Part shown: piece by piece, positions 9,986-22,622 of the stretch
How positions within the stretch are numbered: the first letter of the stretch is position 1
Layout of the letters: each line of letters opens with the position of its first letter
Assembly (NCBI RefSeq): GCF_949987515.2
Contig: NW_027192651.1
Span: forward strand, 3,534,001 to 3,598,000
Reading direction: 5' to 3'
DNA length: 64,000 nt
From: Delphinus delphis
Taxonomy: Eukaryota; Chordata; Mammalia; Artiodactyla; Delphinidae
Notes under the pieces: model-generated
Told to the model about the DNA's origin: nothing
Database searches by the model: none
What the model saw: only the letters and a program-made list of their open reading frames with translations
Translations under genes and position numbers: made by a program

Positions 9986-11564
9986 TTGGCCAAAAAGGGC
10001 GTATGCGTTTTTTCCTGAATATATTCAGGAAAAAACGCATACGCCCTTTTTGGCCAACCAAGCAAACTTGCAAAGGAAATCTGCACTACAATGAAGTCTC
10101 ACTTCCCCCGGTCAAAAGGGCCATCTGAAAAAAGTGTAAAATCCAGAAAGGCAGGACAGGCCATGGAGAACTGGGAGCCTTGTTATGCTGATGGGCGGGA
10201 TGTAAATTGCCAACAGACACTCGGGAGAAGTGTATGGTGTTTCCTGAAGCATCTAAAAAACAAAGCAACAGAGCCTAGGGCACTGTCACTTATGGTCCTA
10301 TAGCTTAGGGAAATTAAAATCAAAAAGACACAGCCACCCCAAAGTTTGGGACGCCTCTGTTTACAAGAACCTCGTTTACCGTACAAGCTCAATATCACAG
10401 AAAGTGAAAAATGGATAAAGAAGTTGTGGTATTTACGTACAATGCAGTATCACTCAGCAATGAAATCTGTGTCATCAGGCCCTTAGCAGCACAATGAGTG
10501 GATTCAGGTATGATGATTCTAACTGAAATAAGTCACACAGAAAAAGAAACATCATAAGATATCAGTAATACACGGAATGTAAACTTGGCTACACAGGAAC
10601 TGAATTACAGAACAGAACAGGGTCTCAAATTTAGAAAACCAACTTATGCTTGCTTAAGGGGAAAGGTGAGTTGGGGTGCTGCATAAAACCAGAGATTGAA
10701 ATGAGCACAGATAAAGTTCCTTAAGCCAAATATGGAATAGACAAGAGCTACTCCTTGCTCAACGAAATGGACTCAACACCGCATATTAAACGCCTAAGAA
10801 TGTACCTGACTAGTAAGTATCTTAAAACCTATGGATTGCTATGTCTCCGAAAGAGAATCAAGCATGTGTACAGGGGCATAAACGCAGCAGTGATAGGATT
10901 GGAGAGGTTCGGTGAGCAAATGAAGACCCTTTGAAGTCATATTGCATGGTACCCATTCCACGGGTTTCAACTACCCAGGTTTTAGGTATTCTTCCTTCAG
11001 CTAAAACATGCATGTGGAACCCAGAGTATGATCAACCATGTGATCGGGAGACGTGTTCAAATATGTCTCAGTTTTCGTACCCTGGTACTCGGGTGCAACA
11101 TTCCAGACGCTTTACTAACACTCTCCCGACTTGGAGAGTCAGTCCCTTTAACCTCCTGTTTGGCCCAGTTTGCAATTTCTGTGGAAGATGAACAGGAATA
11201 GCGAGAACCAATGAGAGACTAGCTGGAGGTGTCTGGATGGGCAAATTTAACTCTCATTTCCCACCAGGAAGAGGAATTAACCAAAGGCTCAGCATGCCGG
11301 GCCGGAACCAGATTAGGGCCTGAAGACATCCTGCGGTGTTGCGGCCAGGTCACAAGAAAACGAGTTGAAGAAAGGAGCTCAGGGGCACTGTAATTCACAA
11401 ACCTGCAGAGTTATAAATGACAGCTATCGTCCAAAAATAGACTGAAGTAAGGCTGCCAAGAGGACTTGAAAGCGGGGCAGAATTGCAGGAAACCGATTTC
11501 AGGAGGTAGACTGGAATTGCATTGAAAGCATAGGAAAAGAGGCAGAACGTCCACAATGATGCAC
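9986..11564 (+). repeat. Satellite copy 7 (1,579 bp)
   Basis: Perfect palindrome. One C is missing in the C run (five C at 10105). Alpha head with caagctcaatatc (10384), then a switch to cccttagcagcac, so it is mosaic. This copy holds the longest intact + frame of the VWCFLKHLK part of the L1 remnant (10091-10303). Confidence 0.96.
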
Positions 11565-13144
11565 TTGGCCAAAAAGGGCGTATGCGTTTTTTCCTGAATA
11601 TATTCAGGAAAAAACGCATACGCCCTTTTTGGCCAACCAAGCAAGCTTGCAAAGGAAATCTGCACTACAATGAAGTCTCACTTCCCCCCGGTCAAAAGGG
11701 CCATCTGAAAAAAGGGTAAAATCCAGAAAGGCAGGACAGGCCATGGAGAACTGGGAGCCTTGTTATGCTGATGGGCGGGATGTAAATTGCCAACAACCAC
11801 TCGGGAGAAGTGTATGGTGTTTCCTGAAACATCTAAAAAACAAAGCAACAGAGCCTAGGGCACTTCCACTTATGGTCCTATAGCTTAGGGAAATTAAAAT
11901 CAAAAAGACACAGCCACCCCAAAGTTTGGAACGGCTCTGTTTACAAGAACCTCGTTTACAGTACAAGTTCAACTTCGCAGAAAGTGAAAAATGGATAAAG
12001 AAGTTGTGGTATTCACTTACAAAGCAATATCACTCAGCAATGAAATCTATGTCATCAGGCCCTTAGCAGCACAATGAGTGGATTCAGGTATGATGATTCT
12101 AACTGAAATAAGTCACACAGAAAAAGAAACATCATAAGATATCAGTAATACACGGAATGTAAACTTGGCTACACAGGAACTGAATTACAGAACAGAACAG
12201 GGTCTCAAATTTAGAAAACCAACTTATGCTTGCTTAAGGGGAAAGGTGAGTTGGGGTGCTGCATAAAACCAGAGATTGAAATGAGCACAGATAAAGTTCC
12301 TTAAGTCAAATATGGAATAGACAAGAGCTACTCCTTGCTCAACGAAATGGACTCAACACCGCATATTAAACGCCTAAGAATGTACCTGACTAGTAAGTAT
12401 CGTAAAACCTATGGATTGCTATGTCTCCGAAAGAGAATCAAGCATGTGTACAGGGGCATAAACGCAGCAGTGATAGGATTGGAGATGTTCGGTGAGCAAA
12501 TGAAGACCCTCTGAAGTCATATTGCATGGTACCCATTCCACGGGTTTCAACTACCCAGGTTTTAGGTATTCTTCCTTCAGCTAAAACATGCATGTGGAAC
12601 CCAGAGTATGATCAACCATGTGATCGGGAGACGTGTTCAAATATGTCTCAGTTTTCGTACCCTGGTACTCGGGTGCAACATTCCAGACGCTTTACTAACA
12701 CTCTCCCGACTTGGAGAGTCAGTCCCTTTAACCTCCTGTTTGGCCCAGTTTGCAATTTCTGTGGAAGATGAACAGGAATAGCGAGTACCAATGAGAGACT
12801 AGCTGGAGGTGTCTGGATGGGCAAATTTAACTCTCATTTCCCACCAGGAAGAGGAATTAACCAAAGGCTCAGCGTGCCGTGCCAGAACCAGATTAGGGCC
12901 TGAAGACATCCTGCGGTGTTGCGGCCAGGTCACAAGAAAGCGAGTTGAAGAAAGGAGCTCAGGGGCACTGAAATTCACAAACCTGCAGAGTTATAAATGA
13001 CAGCTATCGTCCAAAAATATACTGAAGTAAGGCTGCCAAGAGGACTTGAAAGCGGGGCAGAATTGCAGGAAACCGATTTCAGGAGGTAGACTGGAATTGC
13101 ATTGAAAGCATAGGAAAAGAGGCAGAACGTCCACAATGATGCAC
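11565..13144 (+). repeat. Satellite copy 8 (1,580 bp)
   Basis: Perfect palindrome, beta head with aacttcgcag (11970). Private changes: tatcgtaaaacc (12398), accctctgaag (12506) and gcgagtacc (12781). The left flank of the next palindrome reads ctgaaattc (12969) and aatatactg (13015). Confidence 0.96.
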
Positions 13145-14724
13145 TTGGCCAAAAAGGGCGTATGCGTTTTTTCCTGAATATATTCAGGAAAAAACGCATA
13201 CGCCCTTTTTGGCCAACCAAGCAAGCTTGCAAAGGAAATCTGCACTACAATGAAGTCTCACTTCCCCCCGGTCAAAAGGGCCATCTGAAAAAAGTGTAAA
13301 ATCCAGAAAGGCAGGACAGGCCATGGAGAACTGGGAGCCTTGTTATGCTGATGGGCGGGATGTAAATTGCCAACAACCACTCGGGAGAAGTGTATGGTGT
13401 TTCCTGAAACATCTAAAAAACAAAGCAACAGAGCCTAGGGCACTTCCACTTATGGTCCTATAGCTTAGGGAAATTAAAATCAAAAAGACACAGCCACCCC
13501 AAAGTTTGGAACGGCTCTGTTTACAAGAACCTCATTTACAGTACAAGTTCAACATCGCAGAAAGTGAAAAATGGATAAAGAAGTTGTGGTATTCACTTAC
13601 AAAGCAATATCACTCAGCAATGATATCTATGTCATCAGGCCCGTAGCAGCACAATGAGTGGATTCAGGTATGATGATTCTAACTGAAATAAGTCACACAG
13701 AAAAAGAAACATCATAAGATATCAGTAATACACGGAATGGAAACTTGGCTACACAGGAACTGAATTACAGAACAGAACAGGGTCTCAAATTTAGAAAACC
13801 AACTTATGCTTGTTTAAGGGGAAAGGTGAGTTGGGGTGCTGCATAAAACCAGAGATTGAAATGAGCACAGATAAAGTTCCTTAAGCCAAATATGGAATAG
13901 ACAAGAGCTACTCCTTGCTCAACGAAATGGACTCAACACCCCATATTAAACGCCTAAGAATGTACCTGACTAGTAAGTATCTTAAAACCTATGGATTGCT
14001 ATGTCTCCGAAAGAGAATCAAGCATGTGTACAGGGGCATAAACGCAGCAGTGATAGGATTGGAGAGGTTCGGTGAGCAAATGAAGACCCTGTGAAGTCAT
14101 ATTGCATGGTACCCATTCCACGGGTTTCAACTACCCAGGTTTTAGGTATTCTTCCTTCAGCTAAAACATGCATGTGGAACCCAGAGTATGATCAACCATG
14201 TGATCGGGAGACGTGTTCAAATATGTCTCAGTTTTCCACCCCTGGTACTCGGGTGCAACATTCCAGACACTTTACTAACACTCTCCCGACTTGGAGAGTC
14301 AGTCCCTTTAACCTCCTGTTTGGCCCAGTTTGCAATTTCTGTGGAAGATGAACAGGAATAGCGAGAACCAATGAGAGACTAGCTGGAGGTGTCTGGATGG
14401 GCAAATTTAACTCTCATTTCCCACCAGGAAGAGGAATTAACCAAAGGCTCAGCGTGCCGTTCGAGAACCAGATTAGGGCCTGAAGACATCCTGCGATGTT
14501 GCGGCCAGGTCACAAGAAAGCGAGTTGAAGAAAGGAGCTCAGGGGCACTGAAATTCACAAACCTGCAGAGTTATAAATGACAGCTATCGTCCAAAAATAG
14601 ACTGAAGTAAGGCTGCCAAGAGGACTTGAAAGCGGGGCAGAATTGCAGGAAACGGATTTCAGGAGGTAGACTGGAATTGCATTGAAAGCATAGGAAAAGA
14701 GGCAGAACGTCCACAATGATGCAC
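13145..14724 (+). repeat. Satellite copy 9 (1,580 bp)
   Basis: Perfect palindrome. Second consecutive beta head, with ctcatttacag (13532) and tgatatctatg (13621). The tail has accctgtgaag, ccacccctgg, cagacacttt and gccgttcgag (14457); the last is shared with the tail of copy 16. Confidence 0.96.
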
Positions 14725-16304
14725 TTGGCCAAAAAGGGCGTATGCGTTTTTTCCTGAATATATTCAGGAAAAAACGCATACGCCCTTTTTGGCCAACCAA
14801 GCAAGCTTGCAAAGGAAATCTGCACTACAATGAAGTCTCACTTCCCCCCGGTCAAAAGGGCCATCTGAAAAAAGTGTAAAATCCAGAAAGGCAGGACAGG
14901 CCATGGAGAACTGGGAGCCTTGTTATGCTGATGGGCGGGATGTAAATTGCCAACAGACACTCGGGAGAAGTGTATGGTGTTTCCTGAAACATCTAAAAAA
15001 CAAAGCAACAGAGCCTAGGGCACTTCCACTTATGGTCCTATAGCTTAGGGAAATTAAAATCAAAAAGACACAGCCACCCCAAAGTTTGGGACGCCTCTGT
15101 CTACAAGAACCTCGTTTACCGTACAAGTTCAATATCACAGAAAGTGAAAAATGGATAAAGAACTTGTGGTACTTACGTACAATGCAGTATCACTCAGCAA
15201 TGAAATCTATGTCATCAGGCCCGTAGCAGCATAATGAGTGGATTCAGGTACGATGATTCTAACTGAAATAAGTCACACAGAAAAAGAAACATCATAAGAT
15301 ATCACTAATACACGGAATGTAAACTTGGCTACACAGGAACTGAATTACAGAACAGAACAGGGTCTCAAATTTAGAAAACCAACTTATGCTTGCTTAAGGG
15401 GAAAGGTGAGTTGGGGTGCTGCATAAAACCAGAGATTGAAATGAGCACAGATAAAGTTCCTTAAGCCAAATATGGAATAGACAAGAGCTACTCCTTGCTC
15501 AACGAAATGGACTCAACACCGCATATTAAACGCCTAAGAATGTACCTGACTAGTAAGTATCTTAAAACCTATGGATTGCTATGTCTCCAAAAGAGAATCA
15601 AGCGTGTGTACAGGGGCATAAACGCAGTAGTGATAGGATTGGAGGGGTTCGGTGAGCAAATGAAGACCCTTTGAAGTCATATTGCATGGTACCCATTCCA
15701 CGGGTCTCAACTCTCCAGGTTTAAGGTATTCTTCCTTCAGCTAAAACATGCATGTGGAACCCACAGTATGATCAACCATGTGAACGGGAGACGTGTTCAA
15801 ATATGTCTCAGTTTTCGTACCCTGGTCCTCGGGTGCAACATTCCAGACGCTTTACTAACACTCTCCCGACTTGGAGAGTCAGTCCCTTTAACCTCCTGTT
15901 TGGCCCAGTTTGCAATTTCTGCGGAAGATGAACAGGAATAGCGAGAACCAATGAGAGGCTAGCTGGAGGTGTCTGGACGGGCAAATTTAACTCTCATTTC
16001 TCACCAGGAAGAGGAATTAACCAAAGGCTCAGCATGCCGGGCCGGAACCAGATTAGGGCCTGAAGCCATCCTGCGGTGTTGCGGCCAGGTCACAAGAAAG
16101 CGAGTTGAAGAAAGGAGCTCAGGGGCACTGTAATTCACAAACCTGCAGAGTTATAAATGACAGCTATCGTCCAAAAATAGACTGAAGTAAGGCTGCCAAG
16201 AGGACTTGAAAGCGGGCCAGAATTGCAGGAAACCGATTTCAGGAGGTAGACTGGAATTGCATTGAAAGCATAGGAAAAGAGGCAGAACGTCCACAATGAT
16301 GCAC
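14725..16304 (+). repeat. Satellite copy 10 (1,580 bp)
   Basis: Perfect palindrome. Alpha head with cctctgtctac (15094). Tail with caagcgtgtg, gcagtagtg, ggaggggttc, ggtcctcgg and atttctcacc. Partner of copy 17, 11,058 bp away. Confidence 0.96.
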
Positions 16305-17883
16305 TTGGCCAAAAAGGGCGTATGCGTTTTTTCCTGAATATATTCAGGAAAAAACGCATACGCCCTTTTTGGCCAACCAAGCAAGCTTGCAAAGGAAATC
16401 TGCACTACAATGAAGTCTCACTTCCCCCCGGGCAAAAGGGTCATCTGAAAAAAGTGTAAAATCCAGAAAGGCAGGACAGGCCATGGAGAACTGGGAGCCT
16501 TGTTATGCTGATGGGCGGGATGTAAATTGCCAACAACCACTCGGGAGAAGTGTATGGTGTTTCCTGAAACATCTAAAAAACAAAGCAACAGAGCCTAGGG
16601 CACTTCCTCTTATGGTCCTATAACTTAGGGAAATTAAAATCAAAAAGACACAGCCACCCCAAAGTTTGGAACGGCTCTGTTTACAAGAACCTCGTTTACA
16701 GTACAAGTTCAACATCGCAGAAACTGAAAAATGGATAAAGAAGTTGTGATATTCACTTACAAAGCAATATCACTCAGCAATGAAATCTATGTCATCAGGC
16801 CCTTAGCAACACAATGAGTGGATTCAGGTATGATGATTCTAACTGAAATAAGTCACACAGAAAAAGAAACATCATAAGATATCAGTAATACACGGAATGG
16901 AAACTTGGCTACACAGGAACTGAATTACAGAACAGAACAGGGTCTCAAATTTAGAAAACCAACTTATGCTTGCTTAAGGGTAAAGGTGAGTTGGGGTGCT
17001 GCATAAAACCAGAGATTGAAATGAGCACAGATAAAGTTGCTTAAGCCAAATATGGAATAGACAAGAGCTACTCCTTGCTCAACGAAATGGACTCAACACC
17101 GCATATTAAACGCCTAAGAATGTACCTGACTAGTAAGTATCTTAAAACCTATGGATTGCTATGTCTCCGAAAGAGAATCAAGCATGTGTACAGGGGCATA
17201 AATGCAGCAGTGATAGGATTGGAGAGGTTCGGTGAGCAAATGAAGACCCTTTGAAGTCATATACCATGGTACCCATTACATGGGTCTTAACTCTCCAGGT
17301 TTAAGGTATTCTTCCTTCAGCTAAAACATGCATGTGGAACCCAAGTATGATCAACCATGTGAACGGGAGACGTGTTCAAATATGTCTCAGTTTTCCTCCC
17401 CTGGTACTCGGGTGCAACATTCCAGATGCTTTACTAACACTCTCCCCACTTGGAGAGTCAGCGCCTTTAACCTCCTGTTTGGCCCAGTTTGCAATTTCTG
17501 CGGAAGATGAACAGGAATAGCGAGAACCAATGAGAGACTAGCTGGAGGTGTCTGGACGGGCAAATTTAACTCTCATTTCCCACCAGGAAGAGGAAATAAC
17601 CAAAGGCTCAGCGTGCCGTGCCGGAACCAGATTAGGGCCTGAAGCCATCCTGCGGTGTTGCAGCCAGGTCACAAGAAAGCGAGTTGAAGAAAGGAGCTCA
17701 GGGGCACTGTAATTCACAAACCTGCAGAGTTATAAATGACAGCTATCGTCCAAAAATAGACTGAAGTAAGGCTGCCAAGAGGACTTGAAAGCGGGGCAGA
17801 ATTGCAGGAAACCGATTTCAGGAGGTAGACTGGAATTGCATTGAAAGCATAGGAAAAGAGGCAGAACGTCCACAATGATGCAC
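16305..17883 (+). repeat. Satellite copy 11 (1,579 bp)
   Basis: Perfect palindrome. Beta head with cgggcaaaagggtcatc, cttcctctt, ctataacttagg and cagaaactg. The tail has the ccatgg / tacatgggtctt variant and the one-base-shorter cccaagtatg. Partner of copies 13 and 18. Confidence 0.96.
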
Positions 17884-17955
17884 TTGGCCAAAAAGGGCGT
17901 ATGCGTTTTTTCCTGAATATATTCAGGAAAAAACGCATACGCCCTTTTTGCCCAA
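17884..17955. repeat. Palindrome, copy 12, one mismatch
   Basis: G to C at 17951 near the right end (ttgcccaacc), removing the right GGCC. The left arm partner C17888 is unchanged. Confidence 0.95.
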
Positions 17956-19463
17956 CCAAGCAAGCTTGCAAAGGAAATCTGCACTACAATGAAGTCTCAC
18001 TTCCCCCCGGTCAAAAGGGCCATCTGAAAAAAGTGTAAAATCCAGAAAGGCAGGACAGGCCATGGAGAACTGGGAGCCTTGTTATGCTGATGGGCGGGAT
18101 GTAAATTGCCAACAACCACTCGGGAGAAGTGTATGGTGTTTCCTGAAACATCTAAAAAACAAAGCAACAGAGCCTAGGGCACTTCCACTTATGGTCCTAT
18201 AGCTTAGGGAAATTAAAATCAAAAAGACACAGCCACCCCAAAGTTTGGGACGCCTCCGTTTACAAGAACCTCGTTTACCGTACAAGTTCAATATCACAGA
18301 AAGTGAAAAATGGATAAAGAACTTGTGGTACTTACGTACAATGCAGTATCACTCAGCAATGAAATCTATGTCATCAGGCCCGTAGCAGCATAATGAGTGG
18401 ATTCAGGTACGATGATTCTAACTGAAATAAGTCACAGAGAAAAAGAAACATCATACGATATCACTAATACATGGAATGTAAACTTGGCTACACAGGAACT
18501 GCATTCCAAAACAGAACAGGGTCTCAAATTTAGAAAACCAACTTATGCTTGCTTAAGGGGAAAGGTGAGTTGGGGTGCTGCATAAAACCAGAGATTGAAA
18601 TGAGCACAGATAAAGTTCCTTAAGTCAAATATGGAATAGACAAGAGCTACTCCTTGCTCAACGAAATGGACTCAACACTGCATATTAAACGCCTAAGAAT
18701 GTACCTGACTAGTAAGTATCTTAAAACCTATGGATTGCTATGTCTCCGAAAGAGAATCAAGCATGTGTACAGGGGCATAAACGCAGCAGTGATAGGATTG
18801 GAGATGTTCGGTGAGCAAATGAAGACCCTTTGAAGTCATATTGCATGGTACCCATTCCACGGGTTTCAACTACCCAGGTTTTAGGTATTCTTCCTTCAGC
18901 TAAAACATGCATGTGGAACCCAGAGTATGATCAACCATGTGATCGGGAGATGTGTTCAAATATGTCTCAGTTTTCGTACCCTGGTACTCGGGTGCAATAT
19001 TCCAGACGCTTTACTAACACTCTCCCGACTTGGAGAGTCAGTCCCTTTAACCTCCTGTTTGGCCCAGTTTGCAATTTCTGCGGAAGATGAACAGGAATAG
19101 TGAGAACCAATGAGAGACTAGCTGGAGGTGTCTGGACGGACAAATTTAACTCTCATTTCCCACCAGGAAGAGGAATTAACCAAAGGCTCAGCGTGCCGTG
19201 CCGGAACCAGATTAGGGCCTGAAGCCATCCTGCGGTGTTGCGGCCAGCTCACAAGAAAGCGAGTTGAAGAAAGGAGCTCAGGGGCACTGTAATTCACAAA
19301 CCTGCAGAGTTATAAATGACAGCTATCGTCCAAAAATAGACTGAAGTAAGGCTGCCAAGAGGACTTGAAAGCGGGGCAGAATTGCAGGAAACCGATTTCA
19401 GGAGGTAGACTGGAATTGCATTGAAAGCATAGGAAAAGAGGCAGAACGTCCACAATGATGCAC
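17884..19463 (+). repeat. Satellite copy 12 (1,580 bp)
   Basis: The palindrome is broken by one base at 17951. Alpha head with cctccg, cacagagaaaaag and catacgatatc. The tail has gagatgttcgg, gagatgtg, caatattcc, aatagtgag and gacggac. Partner of copies 14 and 19. Confidence 0.96.
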
Positions 19464-21042
19464 TTGGCCAAAAAGGGCGTATGCGTTTTTTCCTGAATAT
19501 ATTCAGGAAAAAACGCATACGCCCTTTTTGGCCAACCAAGCAAGCTTGCAAAGGAAATCTGCACTACAATGATGTCTCACTTCCCCCCGGGCAAAAGGGT
19601 CATCTGAAAAAAGTGTAAAATCCAGAAAGGCAGGACAGGCCATGGAGAACTGGGAGCCTTGTTATGCTGATGGGCGGGATGTAAATTGCCAACAACCACT
19701 CGGGAGAAGTGTATGGTGTTTCCTGAAACATCTAAAAAACAAAGCAACAGAGCCTAGGGCACTTCCTCTTATGGTCCTATAACTTAGGGAAATTAAAATC
19801 AAAAAGACACAGCCACCCCAAAGTTTGGAACGGCTCTGTTTACAAGAACCTCGTTTACAGTACAAGTTCAACATCGCAGAAACTGAAAAATGGATAAAGA
19901 AGTTGTGATATTCACTTACAAAGCAATATCACTCAGCAATGAAATCTATGTCATCAGGCCCTTAGCAACACAATGAGTGGATTCAGGTATGATGATTCTA
20001 ACTGAAATAAGTCACACAGAAAAAGAAACATCATAAGATATCAGTAATACACGGAATGGAAACTTGGCTACACAGGAACTGAATTACAGAACAGAACAGG
20101 GTCTCAAATTTAGAAAACCAACTTATGCTTGCTTAAGGGTAAAGGTGAGTTGGGGTGCTGCATAAAACCAGAGATTGAAATGAGCACAGATAAAGTTGCT
20201 TAAGCCAAATATGGAATAGACAAGAGCTACTCCTTGCTCAACGAAATGGACTCAACACCGCATATTAAACGCCTAAGAATGTACCTGACTAGTAAGTATC
20301 TTAAAACCTATGGATTGCTATGTCTCCGAAAGAGAATCAAGCATGTGTACAGGGGCATAAACGCAGCAGTGATAGGATTGGAGAGGTTCGGTGAGCAAAT
20401 GAAGACCCTTTGAAGTCATATACCATGGTACCCATTACATGGGTCTTAACTCTCCAGGTTTAAGGTATTCTTCCTTCAGCTAAAACATGCATGTGGAACC
20501 CAAGTATGATCAACCATGTGAACGGGAGACGTGTTCAAATATGTCTCAGTTTTCCTCCCCTGGTACTCGGGTGCAACATTCCAGATGCTTTACTAACACT
20601 CTCCCCACTTGGAGAGTCAGCGCCTTTAACCTCCTGTTTGGCCCAGTTTGCAATTTCTGCGGAAGATGAACAGGAATAGCGAGAACCAATGAGAGACTAG
20701 CTGGAGGTGTCTGGACGGGCAAATTTAACTCTCATTTCCCACCAGGAAGAGGAAATAACCAAAGGCTCAGCGTGCCGTGCCGGAACCAGATTAGGGCCTG
20801 AAGCCATCCTGCGGTGTTGCAGCCAGGTCACAAGAAAGCGAGTTGAAGAAAGGAGCTCAGGGGCACTGTAATTCACAAACCTGCAGAGTTATAAATGACA
20901 GCTATCGTCCAAAAATAGACTGAAGTAAGGCTGCCAAGAGGACTTGAAAGCGGGGCAGAATTGCAGGAAACCGATTTCAGGAGGTAGACTGGAATTGCAT
21001 TGAAAGCATAGGAAAAGAGGCAGAACGTCCACAATGATGCAC
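19464..21042 (+). repeat. Satellite copy 13 (1,579 bp)
   Basis: Perfect palindrome. Almost a duplicate of copy 11; gatgtctcac (19571) is private and ataaacgcag (20357) replaces ataaatgcag. Confidence 0.96.
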
Positions 21043-22622
21043 TTGGCCAAAAAGGGCGTATGCGTTTTTTCCTGAATATATTCAGGAAAAAACGCATACG
21101 CCCTTTTTGGCCAACCAAGCAAGCTTGCAAAGGAAATCTGCACTACAATGAAGTCTCACTTCCCCCCGGTCAAAAGGGCCATCTGAAAAAAGTGTAAAAT
21201 CCAGAAAGGCAGGACAGGCCATGGAGAACTGGGAGCCTTGTTATGCTGATGGGCGGGATGTAAATTGCCAACAACCACTCGGGAGAAGTGTATGGTGTTT
21301 CCTGAAACATCTAAAAAACAAAGCAACAGAGCCTAGGGCACTTCCACTTATGGTCCTATAGCTTAGGGAAATTAAAATCAAAAAGACACAGCCACCCCAA
21401 AGTTTGGGACGCCTCCGTTTACAAGAACCTCGTTTACCGTACAAGTTCAATATCACAGAAAGTGAAAAATGGATAAAGAACTTGTGGTACTTACGTACAA
21501 TGCAGTATCACTCAGCAATGAAATCTATGTCATCAGGCCCGTAGCAGCATAATGAGTGGATTCAGGTACGATGATTCTAACTGAAATAAGTCACAGAGAA
21601 AAAGAAACATCATACGATATCACTAATACATGGAATGTAAACTTGGCTACACAGGAACTGCATTCCAAAACAGAACAGGGTCTCAAATTTAGAAAACCAA
21701 CTTATGCTTGCTTAAGGGGAAAGGTGAGTTGGGGTGCTGCATAAAACCAGAGATTGAAATGAGCACAGATAAAGTTCCTTAAGTCAAATATGGAATAGAC
21801 AAGAGCTACTCCTTGCTCAACGAAATGGACTCAACACTGCATATTAAACGCCTAAGAATGTACCTGACTAGTAAGTATCTTAAAACCTATGGATTGCTAT
21901 GTCTCCGAAAGAGAATCAAGCATGTGTACAGGGGCATAAACGCAGCAGTGATAGGATTGGAGATGTTCGGTGAGCAAATGAAGACCCTTTGAAGTCATAT
22001 TGCATGGTACCCATTCCACGGGTTTCAACTACCCAGGTTTTAGGTATTCTTCCTTCAGCTAAAACATGCATGTGGAACCCAGAGTATGATCAACCATGTG
22101 ATCGGGAGATGTGTTCAAATATGTCTCAGTTTTCGTACCCTGGTACTCGGGTGCAATATTCCAGACGCTTTACTAACACTCTCCCGACTTGGAGAGTCAG
22201 TCCCTTTAACCTCCTGTTTGGCCCAGTTTGCAATTTCTGCGGAAGATGAACAGGAATAGTGAGAACCAATGAGAGACTAGCTGGAGGTGTCTGGACGGAC
22301 AAATTTAACTCTCATTTCCCACCAGGAAGAGGAATTAACCAAAGGCTCAGCGTGCCGTGCCGGAACCAGATTAGGGCCTGAAGCCATCCTGCGGTGTTGC
22401 GGCCAGCTCACAAGAAAGCGAGTTGAAGAAAGGAGCTCAGGGGCACTGTAATTCACAAACCTGCAGAGTTATAAATGACAGCTATCGTCCAAAAATAGAC
22501 TGAAGTAAGGCTGCCAAGAGGACTTGAAAGCAGGGCAGAATTGCAGGAAACCGATTTCAGGAGGTAGACTGGAATTGCATTGAAAGCATAGGAAAAGAGG
22601 CCTAAGGTCCACAATGATGCAC
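21043..22622 (+). repeat. Satellite copy 14 (1,580 bp)
   Basis: Perfect palindrome, unlike its sisters 12 and 19. Alpha head as in copy 12. The end of the tail changes to gcagggcag (22531) and gaggcctaagg (22597), the hallmark preceding copies 15, 20, 22, 24 and 26. Confidence 0.96.

Larger units (their letters stand above)
510..11564 (+). repeat. Dimeric higher-order region, copies 1-7 (~3,159 bp)
   Basis: Unit tails alternate. Copies 1, 3, 5 and 7 carry the ggttttagg form near 1504, 4663, 7819 and 10977. Copies 2, 4 and 6 carry the ggtttaagg form with acctacagtatg near 3124, 6283 and 9440. Copies 2-3 and 4-5 also match in their heads (2312 with 5471; 3867 with 7026; 3,159 bp apart). Heads of copies 6 and 7 are both of the other (alpha) class, so the alternation is disturbed by exchange at the right end. 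Confidence 0.75.
16305..22500 (+). repeat. Dimer duplication: copies 11-12 repeated as 13-14
   Basis: Copies 11 and 13 share cccgggcaaaagggtcatc, cagaaactg and the ccatgg / tacatgggtctt variant (17263, 20422). Copies 12 and 14 share cctccg, cacagagaaaaag and gagatgtg. The period is 3,159 bp. Identity ends in the tail of copy 14 before 22531, where gcagggcag and then gaggcctaagg appear in place of gcggggcag and gaggcagaacg. Confidence 0.85.

Noticed and set aside
17263..17284. New short inverted repeat acccat-tac-atgggt in copies 11, 13 and 18
   Set aside because: Only six-base arms produced by two substitutions; probably incidental.
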